NCBI GenBank assembly: GCA_902597795.1
Contig: CACJZA010000011.1
Coordinates: 1 to 34,363 of the forward strand
From: an uncultured Alphaproteobacteria bacterium
GTDB lineage: Bacteria > Pseudomonadota > Alphaproteobacteria > HIMB59 > GCA-002718135
Reading direction: 5' to 3'
DNA length: 34,363 nt
Made by a program: the position numbers and the translations under genes. The notes under the pieces are model-generated. The model saw only the letters and a list, made by a program, of their open reading frames with translations. It did no database searches and had not been told where the DNA came from. This document shows positions 1-9,531 of the stretch, piece after piece. How positions within the stretch are numbered: the stretch's first letter is position 1; every line of letters starts with the position of its first letter.

Positions 1-314
1 CGATGTACGGTGCACATCATGAAATATCAGCGATAAATGTAAACTCAGAGGAATTTATGAATTATGCTATTGCTGGTCCTATTTGTGAAAGTTCAGATGT
101 TTTTTTAAAAAATATTAAATTGGCTAAACAAAAAATTGGTAATCTACTAGTTATAAAAAATACAGGAGCATATGGAAAAGTAATGTCTTCAAATTATAAC
201 TCCAGGCCATTGCCCTCTGAAATTTTAGTACACAATGATAATTATGCAATTATTTATTCTCCAGAGAAAATTGAGAAAACAATTGAAGCTGATATTATTC
301 CGAGTTGGTTGTAA
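1..314 (+). CDS. lysA: Diaminopimelate decarboxylase, C-terminal fragment (cut by window edge)
   Basis: LysA is the PLP enzyme that decarboxylates meso-diaminopimelate to L-lysine, the last step of lysine synthesis. Only about the last 104 codons are present; the reading frame is open to the left edge, so the Met codon at base 3 is internal. Seen here: GPICESSDVF, matching the family segment GPxCESxD whose Cys/Glu complete the active site across the dimer, and GAYGKVMSSNYNSRP, matching the C-terminal GAYxxxMSSxYNxRP segment with its PLP-contacting Tyr. The stop codon directly abuts the stop of the convergent zinc-ribbon gene with no spacer. The family assignment is firm; the N-terminal PLP-binding barrel lies outside the window. 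Confidence 0.93.
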   Translation, partial: MYGAHHEISAINVNSEEFMNYAIAGPICESSDVFLKNIKLAKQKIGNLLVIKNTGAYGKVMSSNYNSRPLPSEILVHNDNYAIIYSPEKIEKTIEADIIPSWL

Positions 315-758
315 CTAATTTAAAGTATTGTGTATAATTTTAGCTAAGTCTGAAATTATCAAATTTAAATTAAAGAAAAATTCCCTAATATAGAAATCAA
401 TAATAATAAAAGTATTTACACCGTAGGATCGATAAATCCATATTGCTAAAATTACAACTATAGCTAAAGTAATTACTATAGTTGAATTAATAACACTTGG
501 TTTTTCTTGTCTTACAACTGTACTTGGTAAATTTTTGACTGGACCTTTTTCTAATTTTTCTTTTTGTTTATTATTTTTTAAATTTTGATCTAATTCTTCT
601 TTTTTTGTAGATGGGACTGATGATGTAATTTCAGTATCATCTAATTCTTGAAACCATTGATGATTACAATTTGCGCATTCAACCATTCTACCATTTGGTT
701 TAAGATCTGCAGAATTTACTAAATACTTGAATTCACAATTAGAGCAAACAATGAACAT
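315..758 (-). CDS. MJ0042-type zinc-ribbon protein with one membrane segment
   Basis: A 147-residue protein that starts with a zinc ribbon: CxxC at C5/C8 and CxxC at C28/C31, with the MxxxCxxC and VECxNCxxxW wording of MJ0042/zinc-ribbon-5 proteins common in Alphaproteobacteria. A lysine/glutamate-rich linker (about 40-88) leads to one hydrophobic segment (about 91-110), followed by a short tail that could lie in the periplasm. Such proteins are thought to be small membrane-anchored regulators, but their function is not established. In many Alphaproteobacteria this gene sits just upstream of ftsE-ftsX and a plsC gene; here plsC is the immediate divergent neighbour and ftsEX is missing. The start is the only ATG that keeps the whole first CxxC. 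Confidence 0.7.
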   Translation of the reverse strand: MFIVCSNCEFKYLVNSADLKPNGRMVECANCNHQWFQELDDTEITSSVPSTKKEELDQNLKNNKQKEKLEKGPVKNLPSTVVRQEKPSVINSTIVITLAIVVILAIWIYRSYGVNTFIIIDFYIREFFFNLNLIISDLAKIIHNTLN

Positions 759-808
759 AAATTATATATAGATCAGTCAGGCTAGTATATAAAACAAAAT
801 CATTAAGT

Positions 809-1516
809 ATGTTAATTTTAAAAAGTATAATATTTTATATCTCCTTGGTTATATGGACTGTGTTGATGGGTATTGTATGTTTACCTTTTCTCTTATTACC
901 AAGTTATTTACTTAAATATCCAACAAAACTTTGGATACGTGTTATTTTTGTTTTTCTTAATCTTATATGTAATATTAAACATAAAATTGAGGGTTTAGAA
1001 AATATTCCAAATGAAAGTGTCTTAATTGCGTCTAAACATCAGTCCGCTTTTGAGACACTCGCACTCTATTACTATTTAGAAGATTGTTTCTTTGTCCATA
1101 AAAGAGAGCTCTTCTTTATACCAATTTTTGGGCAATATTTATTCAAGTCTAATATGGTTGCGATTAATAGAGATGGTGGAACAAAGGCTATGAGAGATAT
1201 GTTACAAAAAGTTCAATCAAAATTATCTTTTGGATCTTCAATTATTATTTTCCCCGAAGGAACAAGAAAGCTACCTGGTAGTAAACCTGATTATAAGACA
1301 GGTTTTATTGGAATTTATAATCATACAAAAAGAAAAATCCTTCCTGTAGCTTTAAATTCAGGTTTATGTTGGCCAAAACAATCATGGGTATTAGAAAAAG
1401 GATTAATTACTATAAAATTTTTACCTACAATTGATGAAGGTTTAGATAAAAAAGTTTTATTAAACGAAGTTCAGAATAGAATAGAAACTGCTTCAAATTT
1501 ATTATTGTATAACTAA
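809..1516 (+). CDS. plsC: 1-acyl-sn-glycerol-3-phosphate acyltransferase
   Basis: PlsC acylates lysophosphatidic acid to phosphatidic acid at the inner membrane, the second acylation in phospholipid synthesis. The 235-aa protein has a hydrophobic N-terminus (about 1-55, one or two membrane segments), then SKHQSAFET, the catalytic block I. The usual HX4D reads HX4E here (H-QSAF-E), a variant I recall from alphaproteobacterial PlsC. Block III, FPEGTR, is intact near residues 148-153. The gene lies 50 bases from the divergently transcribed zinc-ribbon gene and overlaps the convergent tyrC gene by four bases, so the two stop codons share sequence. Family assignment is strong; acyl-donor preference cannot be read from sequence. 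Confidence 0.92.
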   Translation: MLILKSIIFYISLVIWTVLMGIVCLPFLLLPSYLLKYPTKLWIRVIFVFLNLICNIKHKIEGLENIPNESVLIASKHQSAFETLALYYYLEDCFFVHKRELFFIPIFGQYLFKSNMVAINRDGGTKAMRDMLQKVQSKLSFGSSIIIFPEGTRKLPGSKPDYKTGFIGIYNHTKRKILPVALNSGLCWPKQSWVLEKGLITIKFLPTIDEGLDKKVLLNEVQNRIETASNLLLYN

Positions 1517-2424
1517 TTCTTTTCTGTGGGATCAAAAGTTCCTGCTTGACCAATTTCTTCAATAATTTTTCTAATTTCTTTTGATTTTATAAATTTTTCT
1601 TCCAAATATTTTAAATCATTATTTCTTATTGCTTTTTGATAAGTAAGCAGATCTTCACTGAAACGACCAAGCATTTCTAAAACGGCTTCTTTATTTTTTT
1701 CATAAACATCACGCCACATTACTGGATCACTACCTGCCAATCTTGTGAAATCTCTAAAACCTGCAGCTGAATACTTAATTACTTCATCTTTCATTTGAGA
1801 TTCAAGCTCTGTTGCAGTTCCTACTACAGAATATGCAATGAGTTGGGGAATATGAGATGTCATAGCTAATACTCTGTCATGACGTTTAGGTTCCATGATT
1901 TCTATATTCATTCCAAATGACTCCCAAATATCTGAAATTGATCTTGTTATCTCACTTTGAGTTTCAATTGGGGTCAAAATACAATACCTATTCTCAAACA
2001 GCTTTGCGAAACCAAATTCTGGTCCACTTTTCTCTAATCCAGCAATAGGGTGGGCAGGAACAAATAAAATTTTTTTATTATTAATTGATTCTTTAAAATC
2101 TTCTATAACGCTTACTTTTGTTGAACCAACATCTGTTACTAGTGTTGTTTCATTAATATAGCTATTCAATTGCTTAAATATATCTCTATATGAACTCAAA
2201 GGCGTACAAATAAAAATAATATCAAATTGTTGATTATATTTATTTAAATCACTCTCTATTGCATCCACAAGATTCAAATTTTTTGAAATATTTATTACAT
2301 CACTTTCTCTATCAATAGCAAAAATTTTTTTTGATAATTGTTTTTCCTTGAGCGCCCTCGCTATGGATGATCCAATTAATCCCATACCAATGACCAGAGC
2401 TGAATCATAAGTTATTTTAGACAT
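1513..2424 (-). CDS. tyrC: Prephenate/arogenate (cyclohexadienyl) dehydrogenase
   Basis: This enzyme oxidatively decarboxylates prephenate or arogenate on the way to tyrosine, using NAD(P). The 303-aa protein starts with a Rossmann dinucleotide-binding loop, GMGLIGSS, at about 13-20. It then has FICTPLSSY, TDVGSTK and the family-typical segment FVPAHPIAGLEKSGPEF, whose PAHPIAG part contributes active-site residues, followed by MTSHIPQLIAY in the helical C-terminal domain. There is no fused chorismate mutase or ACT domain. Its start overlaps the end of the upstream chorismate mutase-HisC fusion by 8 bases, so the pair is probably translated from one message. Prephenate versus arogenate specificity is not resolved. 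Confidence 0.9.
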   Translation of the reverse strand: MSKITYDSALVIGMGLIGSSIARALKEKQLSKKIFAIDRESDVINISKNLNLVDAIESDLNKYNQQFDIIFICTPLSSYRDIFKQLNSYINETTLVTDVGSTKVSVIEDFKESINNKKILFVPAHPIAGLEKSGPEFGFAKLFENRYCILTPIETQSEITRSISDIWESFGMNIEIMEPKRHDRVLAMTSHIPQLIAYSVVGTATELESQMKDEVIKYSAAGFRDFTRLAGSDPVMWRDVYEKNKEAVLEMLGRFSEDLLTYQKAIRNNDLKYLEEKFIKSKEIRKIIEEIGQAGTFDPTEKN

Positions 2425-3766
2425 TAAATTTCTTCAAACTTTCAACTGTCAAATTCATTTCTTCTTTTGTACCAATACTAATTCTCAAAAAATTGGGCAA
2501 ATTATAACTATTTAAACGCCTTATAATAATGCCATCATTCATAAGATGATTACTAATTTTCTCAGCTTCTTCTTCTGAAGTTTCAATTAAAGTAAAATTA
2601 CCTTCAGTTTGTCTGGTTTTAATATTTAGAAGTTTGAGCTCTTTTTCAAACCAATCTTTAATTTCAGAATTTAATTTAACAGAGTTTTCAATATGTTCTC
2701 TATCTTCCAAAGCTTTGATTGCAAGAGACTGTGAAATGGTTGTCGTATTAAAAGGAGGTTTTATTTTATTAATTATATCAGCTATTTTTTGACTAGTATA
2801 ACACCAGCCTACTCTTAAAGCTGCGAGTCCATATGTTTTTGAAAATGTTCTTGTTAAAATAATATTCTCATATTCATCTGTTAAACTAAATCCTTTATCA
2901 TAATCGTCTTTTTGCACATATTCGACATATGCCCCATCTATAACAACTATAATATTTTTAGAAATACTATTCATTAATTTAACAAGTTGGTCTCTAGACA
3001 AATAAGTTCCGGTTGGATTATTAGGTGATGCAATATAAATAACTTTAGTAGCGTCATTTGTTTGATCTATGAGATTTTCAATATTTAAATTGAAGTTTAC
3101 ATCTTCGTTAATTTTTTTTGGAACTGCACCAACTACTTTACTCACAATTGAATACATCTCAAAGCCATGGTTTGCGTGGAGAATTTCATCGCCATCTTGA
3201 CAAAATGCCAAAGCTGCAAATAATAAAACTTCATCTGAGCCAGAACCAAGAATAATTCTATTACTATCAATAGAAAATTTTTTAGCTATTGCTTCTCTTA
3301 ATGACAATCCATCAATTTCTGGGTATCTATGTAAATCATGATTAATATTTTTTGTTTCTAACAATTCAATTGCTTTCGGTGAAGCACCATAGGGATTTTC
3401 ATTTGAAGAAAGTTTGATAACTCTTTTACTGTTATTTAACTTTGCCTTACCACCTTTATAAACATTAATATTTTCTATAGATCTTTTTGATTGAATATTT
3501 TCTTTAGTTAACTTCTGAAGTTTTTCAGAAGATTGAAAAATTTCTCTCCAAAGTCTAACAATGGTATCTTTTGGATAAGATCCTGTAAATTTAGAGCTTA
3601 ATCTGTCGAGAATTTTTTGTTCTCTATCTAGATCGACAACAGAATTATCTTTTTTGTGTTTTCCTATTTCTAAAACAATTTTAGATCGATTAGATAATAA
3701 AGATAAAATTTCATCATCAATGTTATTAATTTTGCTTCTTAAATTGTCTAATTCTTTATTTTTCAT
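2417..3766 (-). CDS. hisC: Chorismate mutase (AroQ) fused to a HisC-type aminotransferase
   Basis: A 449-aa two-domain protein. Residues about 4-85 are an AroQ-type chorismate mutase: LRSKINNIDDEILSLL, then RSKIVLEIGKHK with the helix-1 Arg/Lys, then a third helix ending in IFQSSEKLQ. After a short linker, residues about 105-449 are a fold-type I PLP aminotransferase of the HisC family: LSSNENPYG, ASPNNPTGT, and TFSKTYGLAALRVGW with the PLP lysine at K310. The first domain converts chorismate to prephenate. The second probably transaminates aromatic keto acids or prephenate and/or histidinol phosphate. I chose ATG 3766, which begins right at the mutase domain; an in-frame TTG at 3808 adds 14 residues with no similarity. 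tyrC overlaps its 3' end. Confidence 0.88.
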   Translation of the reverse strand: MKNKELDNLRSKINNIDDEILSLLSNRSKIVLEIGKHKKDNSVVDLDREQKILDRLSSKFTGSYPKDTIVRLWREIFQSSEKLQKLTKENIQSKRSIENINVYKGGKAKLNNSKRVIKLSSNENPYGASPKAIELLETKNINHDLHRYPEIDGLSLREAIAKKFSIDSNRIILGSGSDEVLLFAALAFCQDGDEILHANHGFEMYSIVSKVVGAVPKKINEDVNFNLNIENLIDQTNDATKVIYIASPNNPTGTYLSRDQLVKLMNSISKNIIVVIDGAYVEYVQKDDYDKGFSLTDEYENIILTRTFSKTYGLAALRVGWCYTSQKIADIINKIKPPFNTTTISQSLAIKALEDREHIENSVKLNSEIKDWFEKELKLLNIKTRQTEGNFTLIETSEEEAEKISNHLMNDGIIIRRLNSYNLPNFLRISIGTKEEMNLTVESLKKFNV

Positions 3767-3844
3767 AATTTTGGACGTTTCTTTACAAACTATCTTACGA
3801 TAAATCAAAATAAAGTAGTATTTAATTTAAAAAATGACGATTTA

Positions 3845-3872
3845 TTGACTTAGAAAGATATATTAATATAAG
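3845..3872 (+). promoter_or_regulatory. Sigma70-type promoter for metX
   Basis: TTGACT at 3845-3850 and TATAAG at 3867-3872, separated by 16 bases, give a good housekeeping-type promoter. The expected start of transcription, at about 3879-3881, falls exactly at the first paired base of the SAM-II aptamer, so the riboswitch would form the 5' end of the metX message. This coincidence is the main support. Confidence 0.7.
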
Positions 3873-3880
3873 ACCAATTA

Positions 3881-3928
3881 TCACCGATTTGAGACAGCTT
3901 GCGGGTGGAGCAATAATCAGCTAAAGCG
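3881..3928 (+). promoter_or_regulatory. SAM-II-family riboswitch aptamer upstream of metX
   Basis: The conserved core of SAM-II (related SAM-V) aptamers is present in order: GATTTG at 3886-3891, GCTTGC at 3897-3902 and GCTAAAGC at 3920-3927. P1 is CACC (3882-3885) with GGTG (3904-3907). The pseudoknot P2 is GCTT (3897-3900) with AAGC (3924-3927). SAM-II aptamers are known upstream of metA/metX-type methionine genes in Alphaproteobacteria, and the next gene is metX, so the call fits its context. The joining region differs from the classic SAM-II consensus, so a SAM-V-like assignment cannot be excluded. It should lower metX-metW expression when S-adenosylmethionine is plentiful. Confidence 0.8.
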
Positions 3929-3980
3929 TTTACACTCCTCCTTCATTCTTTCAAATAGTGTTAGATTAAAAAGATATGAA
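3904..3980 (+). promoter_or_regulatory. Possible riboswitch expression platform covering the metX start
   Basis: Two pairings follow the aptamer. GGTGGAG (3904-3910), which includes the 3' strand of P1, can pair with CTCCTCC (3935-3941) with one T-T mismatch. TTCATTCTTT (3942-3951) can pair with AAAGATATGAA (3970-3980) with one bulged T; this covers the purine-rich ribosome-binding stretch and the ATG of metX. No T-run follows a hairpin, so translational control seems likelier than termination. How SAM binding would switch the two helices is not clear from sequence. Confidence 0.4.
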
Positions 3981-5124
3981 AACAAAATTTACTACTGACA
4001 CAAAACTTGAAAGCGAAATAGCCTATTTCGAGAATATTAATTTAAAACTAGAATCAGGAGATATAATAGATAGTTTTAAACTAGCATTCAAAACATATGG
4101 CAAATTAAATGCTTATAAAACTAATGCTATTCTTGTTTGCCATGCTTTAACTGGAGATCAATATGTTGCTGGGAATAATCCCATTACTGGGAGAGAAGGT
4201 TGGTGGTCTAGAATGGTTGGGCCAAATAAACCAATTGATACAAACAAATTTTTTGTAATTTGCTCAAATGTACTCGGCGGTTGTGCTGGCTCAACGGGTC
4301 CTAAAGAGTTACAAAATGGAAGTGATGTTGCATATGGTGGTAATTTTCCTGCCGTAACAATAAAAGATATGGTGAAGGCTCAATCTTTATTGATTGAAAG
4401 TTTAAATATAGAGAAGTTATTTTCTGTCATTGGTGGTTCGATGGGAGCAATGCAAGCACTTCAATGGGCAATCGATTTTCCAGATAAAATTTTAAATATA
4501 ATACATATTGCAGGCGCTTTAAAACATTCGGCTCAAAATATTGCATTTCATGAAGTTGGGCGACAGGCAATAATGAGTGATCCTATTTGGAAAAATGGAA
4601 AGTACTTTGAAAATAATGAAGTGCCTGAAAGAGGTCTATCAGTAGCAAGAATGATTGCGCATATCACATATTTATCCGAAAATGCGATGCATAGAAAATT
4701 TGGAAGAAAACTTCAATCAAGAGATATTATTTCTTTTGGATTTGATGCTGATTTTCAAGTTGAGAGCTATCTGAGATATCAAGGTAAATCATTTGTTGAA
4801 AGATTTGATGCAAATTCATATCTTTATTTAACAAGGGCTATGGATTATTTTGATCATGATGAAACATTTATAAAAAATATTGAGTTTAGTCATAATCCAA
4901 ATAACCATTTAAAATATTTAATTGTCTCATTTACCTCGGATTGGTTATTCCCTACAATAGAAAGTAAAATGATTGTAAATCAATTAAATTCTCTATCAAG
5001 AGAAGTAAGCTTTCTAGAAATTGATACTGATAAAGGACATGATAGTTTTTTATTAGAGGAACCGCAGTTAGATGATGTAATAAAAGGTTTCCTAACAAAC
5101 AACTTTGCGAAGATAGATGAATAA
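3976..5124 (+). CDS. metX: Homoserine O-acyltransferase
   Basis: MetX acylates homoserine (acetyl- or succinyl-CoA donor) in the committed step of methionine synthesis. The 382-aa protein has the alpha/beta-hydrolase fold: oxyanion region CHALTGDQY, NVLGGCAGSTGP, and the nucleophile elbow GGSMGAMQ with Ser155. The triad is completed by Asp322 (in TSDWLF) and His355 (in KGHDSF). Length matches the family. It is the first gene of a metX-metW-gloB run, preceded by a promoter and a SAM-II-type riboswitch, and its 3' end overlaps metW by 8 bases. Many alphaproteobacterial MetX enzymes paired with MetW use succinyl-CoA; the donor cannot be decided here. Confidence 0.95.
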   Translation: MKTKFTTDTKLESEIAYFENINLKLESGDIIDSFKLAFKTYGKLNAYKTNAILVCHALTGDQYVAGNNPITGREGWWSRMVGPNKPIDTNKFFVICSNVLGGCAGSTGPKELQNGSDVAYGGNFPAVTIKDMVKAQSLLIESLNIEKLFSVIGGSMGAMQALQWAIDFPDKILNIIHIAGALKHSAQNIAFHEVGRQAIMSDPIWKNGKYFENNEVPERGLSVARMIAHITYLSENAMHRKFGRKLQSRDIISFGFDADFQVESYLRYQGKSFVERFDANSYLYLTRAMDYFDHDETFIKNIEFSHNPNNHLKYLIVSFTSDWLFPTIESKMIVNQLNSLSREVSFLEIDTDKGHDSFLLEEPQLDDVIKGFLTNNFAKIDE

Positions 5125-5800
5125 AATTAATAGCATAAGAAAAGATTGGTCTCTTATTGAAACACTTATCGCAGAAGATAGAAAAATCCTAGATATTGGA
5201 TGTGGTGATGGCGGTCTTATGGAACAATTAGAAAATAATCGTAATGCAATAACTCATGGCATTGAATTAAATAGAGATCTAGCTGCAAATGCTATCGCAA
5301 GAGGTTTCAATGTTGTACATGGAAATGCTGAATTGGATTTGTCCCAATATTCAAATAATAGTTTTGATTATGTAATTTTAAGTCAAACTTTACAAGCAAT
5401 GATGAAGCCCAAAGATATCCTGTCTGAATTATTAAGAATAGGATCAAAAGCAATAGTTTCTTTTCCTAATTTTGGACATTGGAAAATAAGATTCCAGCTT
5501 TTAATATCTGGAAAAATGCCAGTAACAGAAAGTTTACCTTATACATGGTATGACACACCTAACATTCATTTTTTTACAATTAAGGATTTTTTGAATTTGT
5601 GTAATGAAATGAATATTGTGATTGAAAAAAGTATTGGATTAACATCAAAAGGTAAGCAATTTGATATAAGTGAATCAGTTACTGGAGTTAATTTTTTCAC
5701 TCACGAAGCTATCTTTTTATTAAGTTATAAAAATTTTGAACCAATAAAAATTAAATCATCAAAAAAAGTTTTTGCAAAAAATTCTGTTATTGCAAATTAG
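5117..5800 (+). CDS. metW: MetW, methionine biosynthesis methyltransferase-like protein
   Basis: A 227-aa class I SAM-methyltransferase-fold protein of the MetW family. Motif I is LDIGCGDGGLMEQL (about 26-39). Then come the MetW-typical DYVILSQTLQAMMKP and the conserved SFPNFGHWKIRFQLLISGKMP region, followed by a family-typical TWYDTPNIHFFT. MetW is required with MetX for homoserine acylation in several Alpha- and Betaproteobacteria. The start overlaps the metX end by 8 bases, as expected for a coupled pair under the upstream riboswitch. The last 15 or so residues are lysine-rich and not conserved. Confidence is high for the family; the exact biochemical role is less certain. Confidence 0.93.
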   Translation: MNKINSIRKDWSLIETLIAEDRKILDIGCGDGGLMEQLENNRNAITHGIELNRDLAANAIARGFNVVHGNAELDLSQYSNNSFDYVILSQTLQAMMKPKDILSELLRIGSKAIVSFPNFGHWKIRFQLLISGKMPVTESLPYTWYDTPNIHFFTIKDFLNLCNEMNIVIEKSIGLTSKGKQFDISESVTGVNFFTHEAIFLLSYKNFEPIKIKSSKKVFAKNSVIAN

Positions 5801-5807
5801 TTATTAT

Positions 5808-6560
5808 ATGAAAGTTGAAATTATAGATCAATTAAAAGATAACTACTCTTTTGTTTTATATAATGACACGCTTAAGAGCTGTGTTATAGATCCTGCTGAT
5901 AGTAATCCTATATTAAATTTTGCTCTTAAAAACAATTTAACCATAGAAGATATATTTATTACACATCATCATAAAGATCACACATCAGGTGTAAAAGGAA
6001 TACTTAATGCTTTTCCAAAAGTTAATATACACTCTCCAAGTGCTCAAATTGAAAATACAAGATTTGTTTTACGTGATGGAGATGAAGTCAACTCCTGCTT
6101 AAATACATTTAGAATAATAAAAACACCCGGGCATACATTAGATCATATAATTTACTATGATGAAAACAATGGTGTTTTATTTTGTGGTGATACACTGTTC
6201 AGACTTGGTTGTGGTCGTGTGTTCGAAGGAACAGTAAACGAAATGTTTAACAGTTTAAAAAAAATCAATGAGTTAAGTAAAAATACAATTATTTATTGTG
6301 GTCATGAATATACAATAGGCAATTTAAATTTTCTTGAGAAAACACTCAAAAAAGAAAGTGTTTATTTGACAGTTAGAAACAAAATTAATGATGATTTAAA
6401 TAATAAAGGAAAATCCGTACCTTTTTTATTGGAAGATGAAAAACAATATAATTTATTCCTTAATCAAAATTCAGAATTAGGTAATATAATTAAGAAAGAG
6501 CTAGGTTTTACAGACTTTGAATTATTTGCTTATTTGCGAAAAGCAAAAGATAGCTTTTAA
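5808..6560 (+). CDS. gloB: Hydroxyacylglutathione hydrolase (glyoxalase II)
   Basis: GloB hydrolyses S-lactoylglutathione to lactate and glutathione, finishing methylglyoxal detoxification. The 250-aa protein has the metallo-beta-lactamase fold: THHHKDH at 52-58 (the dinuclear metal site THxHxDH), a second metal histidine in KTPGHT, the bridging Asp in FCGDTLF, and the third histidine in IYCGHEYT. The C-terminal helical domain carries the family ending FAYLRKAKD. I start at ATG 5808, 7 bases after the metW stop; a TTG 36 bases upstream would overlap metW and adds nothing conserved. gloB beside metW-metX is a common alphaproteobacterial arrangement. Confidence 0.93.
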   Translation: MKVEIIDQLKDNYSFVLYNDTLKSCVIDPADSNPILNFALKNNLTIEDIFITHHHKDHTSGVKGILNAFPKVNIHSPSAQIENTRFVLRDGDEVNSCLNTFRIIKTPGHTLDHIIYYDENNGVLFCGDTLFRLGCGRVFEGTVNEMFNSLKKINELSKNTIIYCGHEYTIGNLNFLEKTLKKESVYLTVRNKINDDLNNKGKSVPFLLEDEKQYNLFLNQNSELGNIIKKELGFTDFELFAYLRKAKDSF

Positions 6561-6596
6561 GGTCTTTATTTCCAGTATTTACGCCATATTTTTAAT

Positions 6597-6623
6597 TTGA
6601 CTAATAGCATAGTTCACTATAAA
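6597..6623 (+). promoter_or_regulatory. Sigma70-type promoter for rplU-rpmA
   Basis: TTGACT (6597-6602) and TATAAA (6618-6623) lie in the 80-base gap between gloB and rplU, with a slightly short 15-base spacer. Both hexamers are close to consensus, and the -10 is followed within 20 bases by the rplU start. This probably begins the long + strand run rplU to rppH. Confidence 0.55.
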
Positions 6624-6640
6624 CCCCGCCATCAAAAGAT

Positions 6641-7162
6641 ATGTTAGCAATTTTCAAAACTGGTGGAAAGCAATACTCAGCAAGAGCTGGTCAGATACTT
6701 AAAGTAGAAAAACTTGAGGGATCCAAAGGTGATAAGGTGTCTATTACTGATGTATTAGCGATCAGTGATCAAAGCACAAATAGCTTAGGCGAGCCATTAC
6801 TAAAAGATGCTTCAATTGAAGCAAAAATTGTTGATCAAATCAGAGATAAAAAAATAATAGTTTTTAAAAAAAGAAAAAGACAAAATTACAGACTAACGCA
6901 AGGTCATAGACAATATCTAACTGTTTTAAGAATAGAATCAATTTCTTATGGTGGAAAAAAATCCACTGCTGAACCTGAAACAAAAAAAGTTAAAAAAACT
7001 GAAACTAAAGTTACTAAAGAAAAAATTGAGTCTAAAGAGGTAAAAGTTACAAAAAAGAAGACAGTTACAAAAAAAGCAGTAAATAAAGCTTCACCTCCTA
7101 GGAAAAAATCAGTAAAGAAAACTATTAAAAAAACTGTTAAAACTAAAAAAGAAGATAAATAA
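6641..7162 (+). CDS. rplU: 50S ribosomal protein L21 with a long basic C-terminal tail
   Basis: Residues 1 to about 103 are a normal bacterial L21 ([18 protein letters not shown] at the start; [15 protein letters not shown], the 23S rRNA-binding region). The remaining 70 or so residues are almost entirely Lys, Thr, Val and Glu, with repeated KKT/VTK units, and look disordered and strongly basic. Standard L21 is about 103 aa, so this is a lineage-specific extension; C-terminal extensions of L21 are known in some Alphaproteobacteria, but I cannot say whether this one is related. The stop overlaps the rpmA start (TAATG). The reading frame is uninterrupted and the L21 core is certain. Confidence 0.96.
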   Translation: MLAIFKTGGKQYSARAGQILKVEKLEGSKGDKVSITDVLAISDQSTNSLGEPLLKDASIEAKIVDQIRDKKIIVFKKRKRQNYRLTQGHRQYLTVLRIESISYGGKKSTAEPETKKVKKTETKVTKEKIESKEVKVTKKKTVTKKAVNKASPPRKKSVKKTIKKTVKTKKEDK

Positions 7163-7419
7163 TGGCAACGAAAAAAGCAGGTGGTAGTTCTAGGAATGGA
7201 AGAGACTCGGCGGGTCGAAGACTTGGAGTTAAAAAATTTGGTGGTGAAAACGTAATAGCAGGAAACATTATTATTAGGCAACGAGGCACAAAATTTCATC
7301 CAGGTGATAATGTTGGCATAGGTAAAGATCACACAATATTTGCTACAATAAATGGAAAAGTAGCTTTTAAAAAAACAAGAGTAAGAACTTTTGTATCAGT
7401 TGTTCCCACAGAACAATAA
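7162..7419 (+). CDS. rpmA: 50S ribosomal protein L27
   Basis: The 85-aa L27 has the canonical start [20 protein letters not shown]; its N-terminal arm reaches the peptidyl transferase centre. The conserved core [23 protein letters not shown] follows. It begins directly with the mature-type N-terminus, with no cleavable Firmicute-type extension. The start shares an A with the rplU stop, so the two are almost certainly translationally coupled, and obgE follows after 23 bases. The rplU-rpmA-obgE order is near universal in bacteria. Confidence 0.97.
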   Translation: MATKKAGGSSRNGRDSAGRRLGVKKFGGENVIAGNIIIRQRGTKFHPGDNVGIGKDHTIFATINGKVAFKKTRVRTFVSVVPTEQ

Positions 7420-7433
7420 TTCCAATTAATTAA

Positions 7434-9527
<2,094 letters not shown>

Positions 9528-9531
<4 letters not shown>

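Noticed and set aside
759-808. TATAAT-like -10 elements in the zinc-ribbon/plsC gap
   Set aside because: The stretch is so AT-rich that TATA words arise by chance; no matching -35 at proper spacing was found, and the best one lies too close to the start codon.
3767-3808. Upstream TTG start extending the chorismate mutase-HisC protein by 14 residues
   Set aside because: The added residues are not family-like and there is no ribosome-binding site; ATG at 3766 begins just before the mutase helix.
3932-3961. ACACT/AGTGT hairpin as an intrinsic terminator before metX
   Set aside because: Only 5 bp with a 20-base loop and no T-run following.
6946-7332. Long open frame antisense to rplU/rpmA (128 codons, Phe-rich)
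   Set aside because: It mirrors the Lys-rich L21 tail (AAA/AAG read as TTT/CTT gives Phe), has no family resemblance, and lies opposite certain genes.
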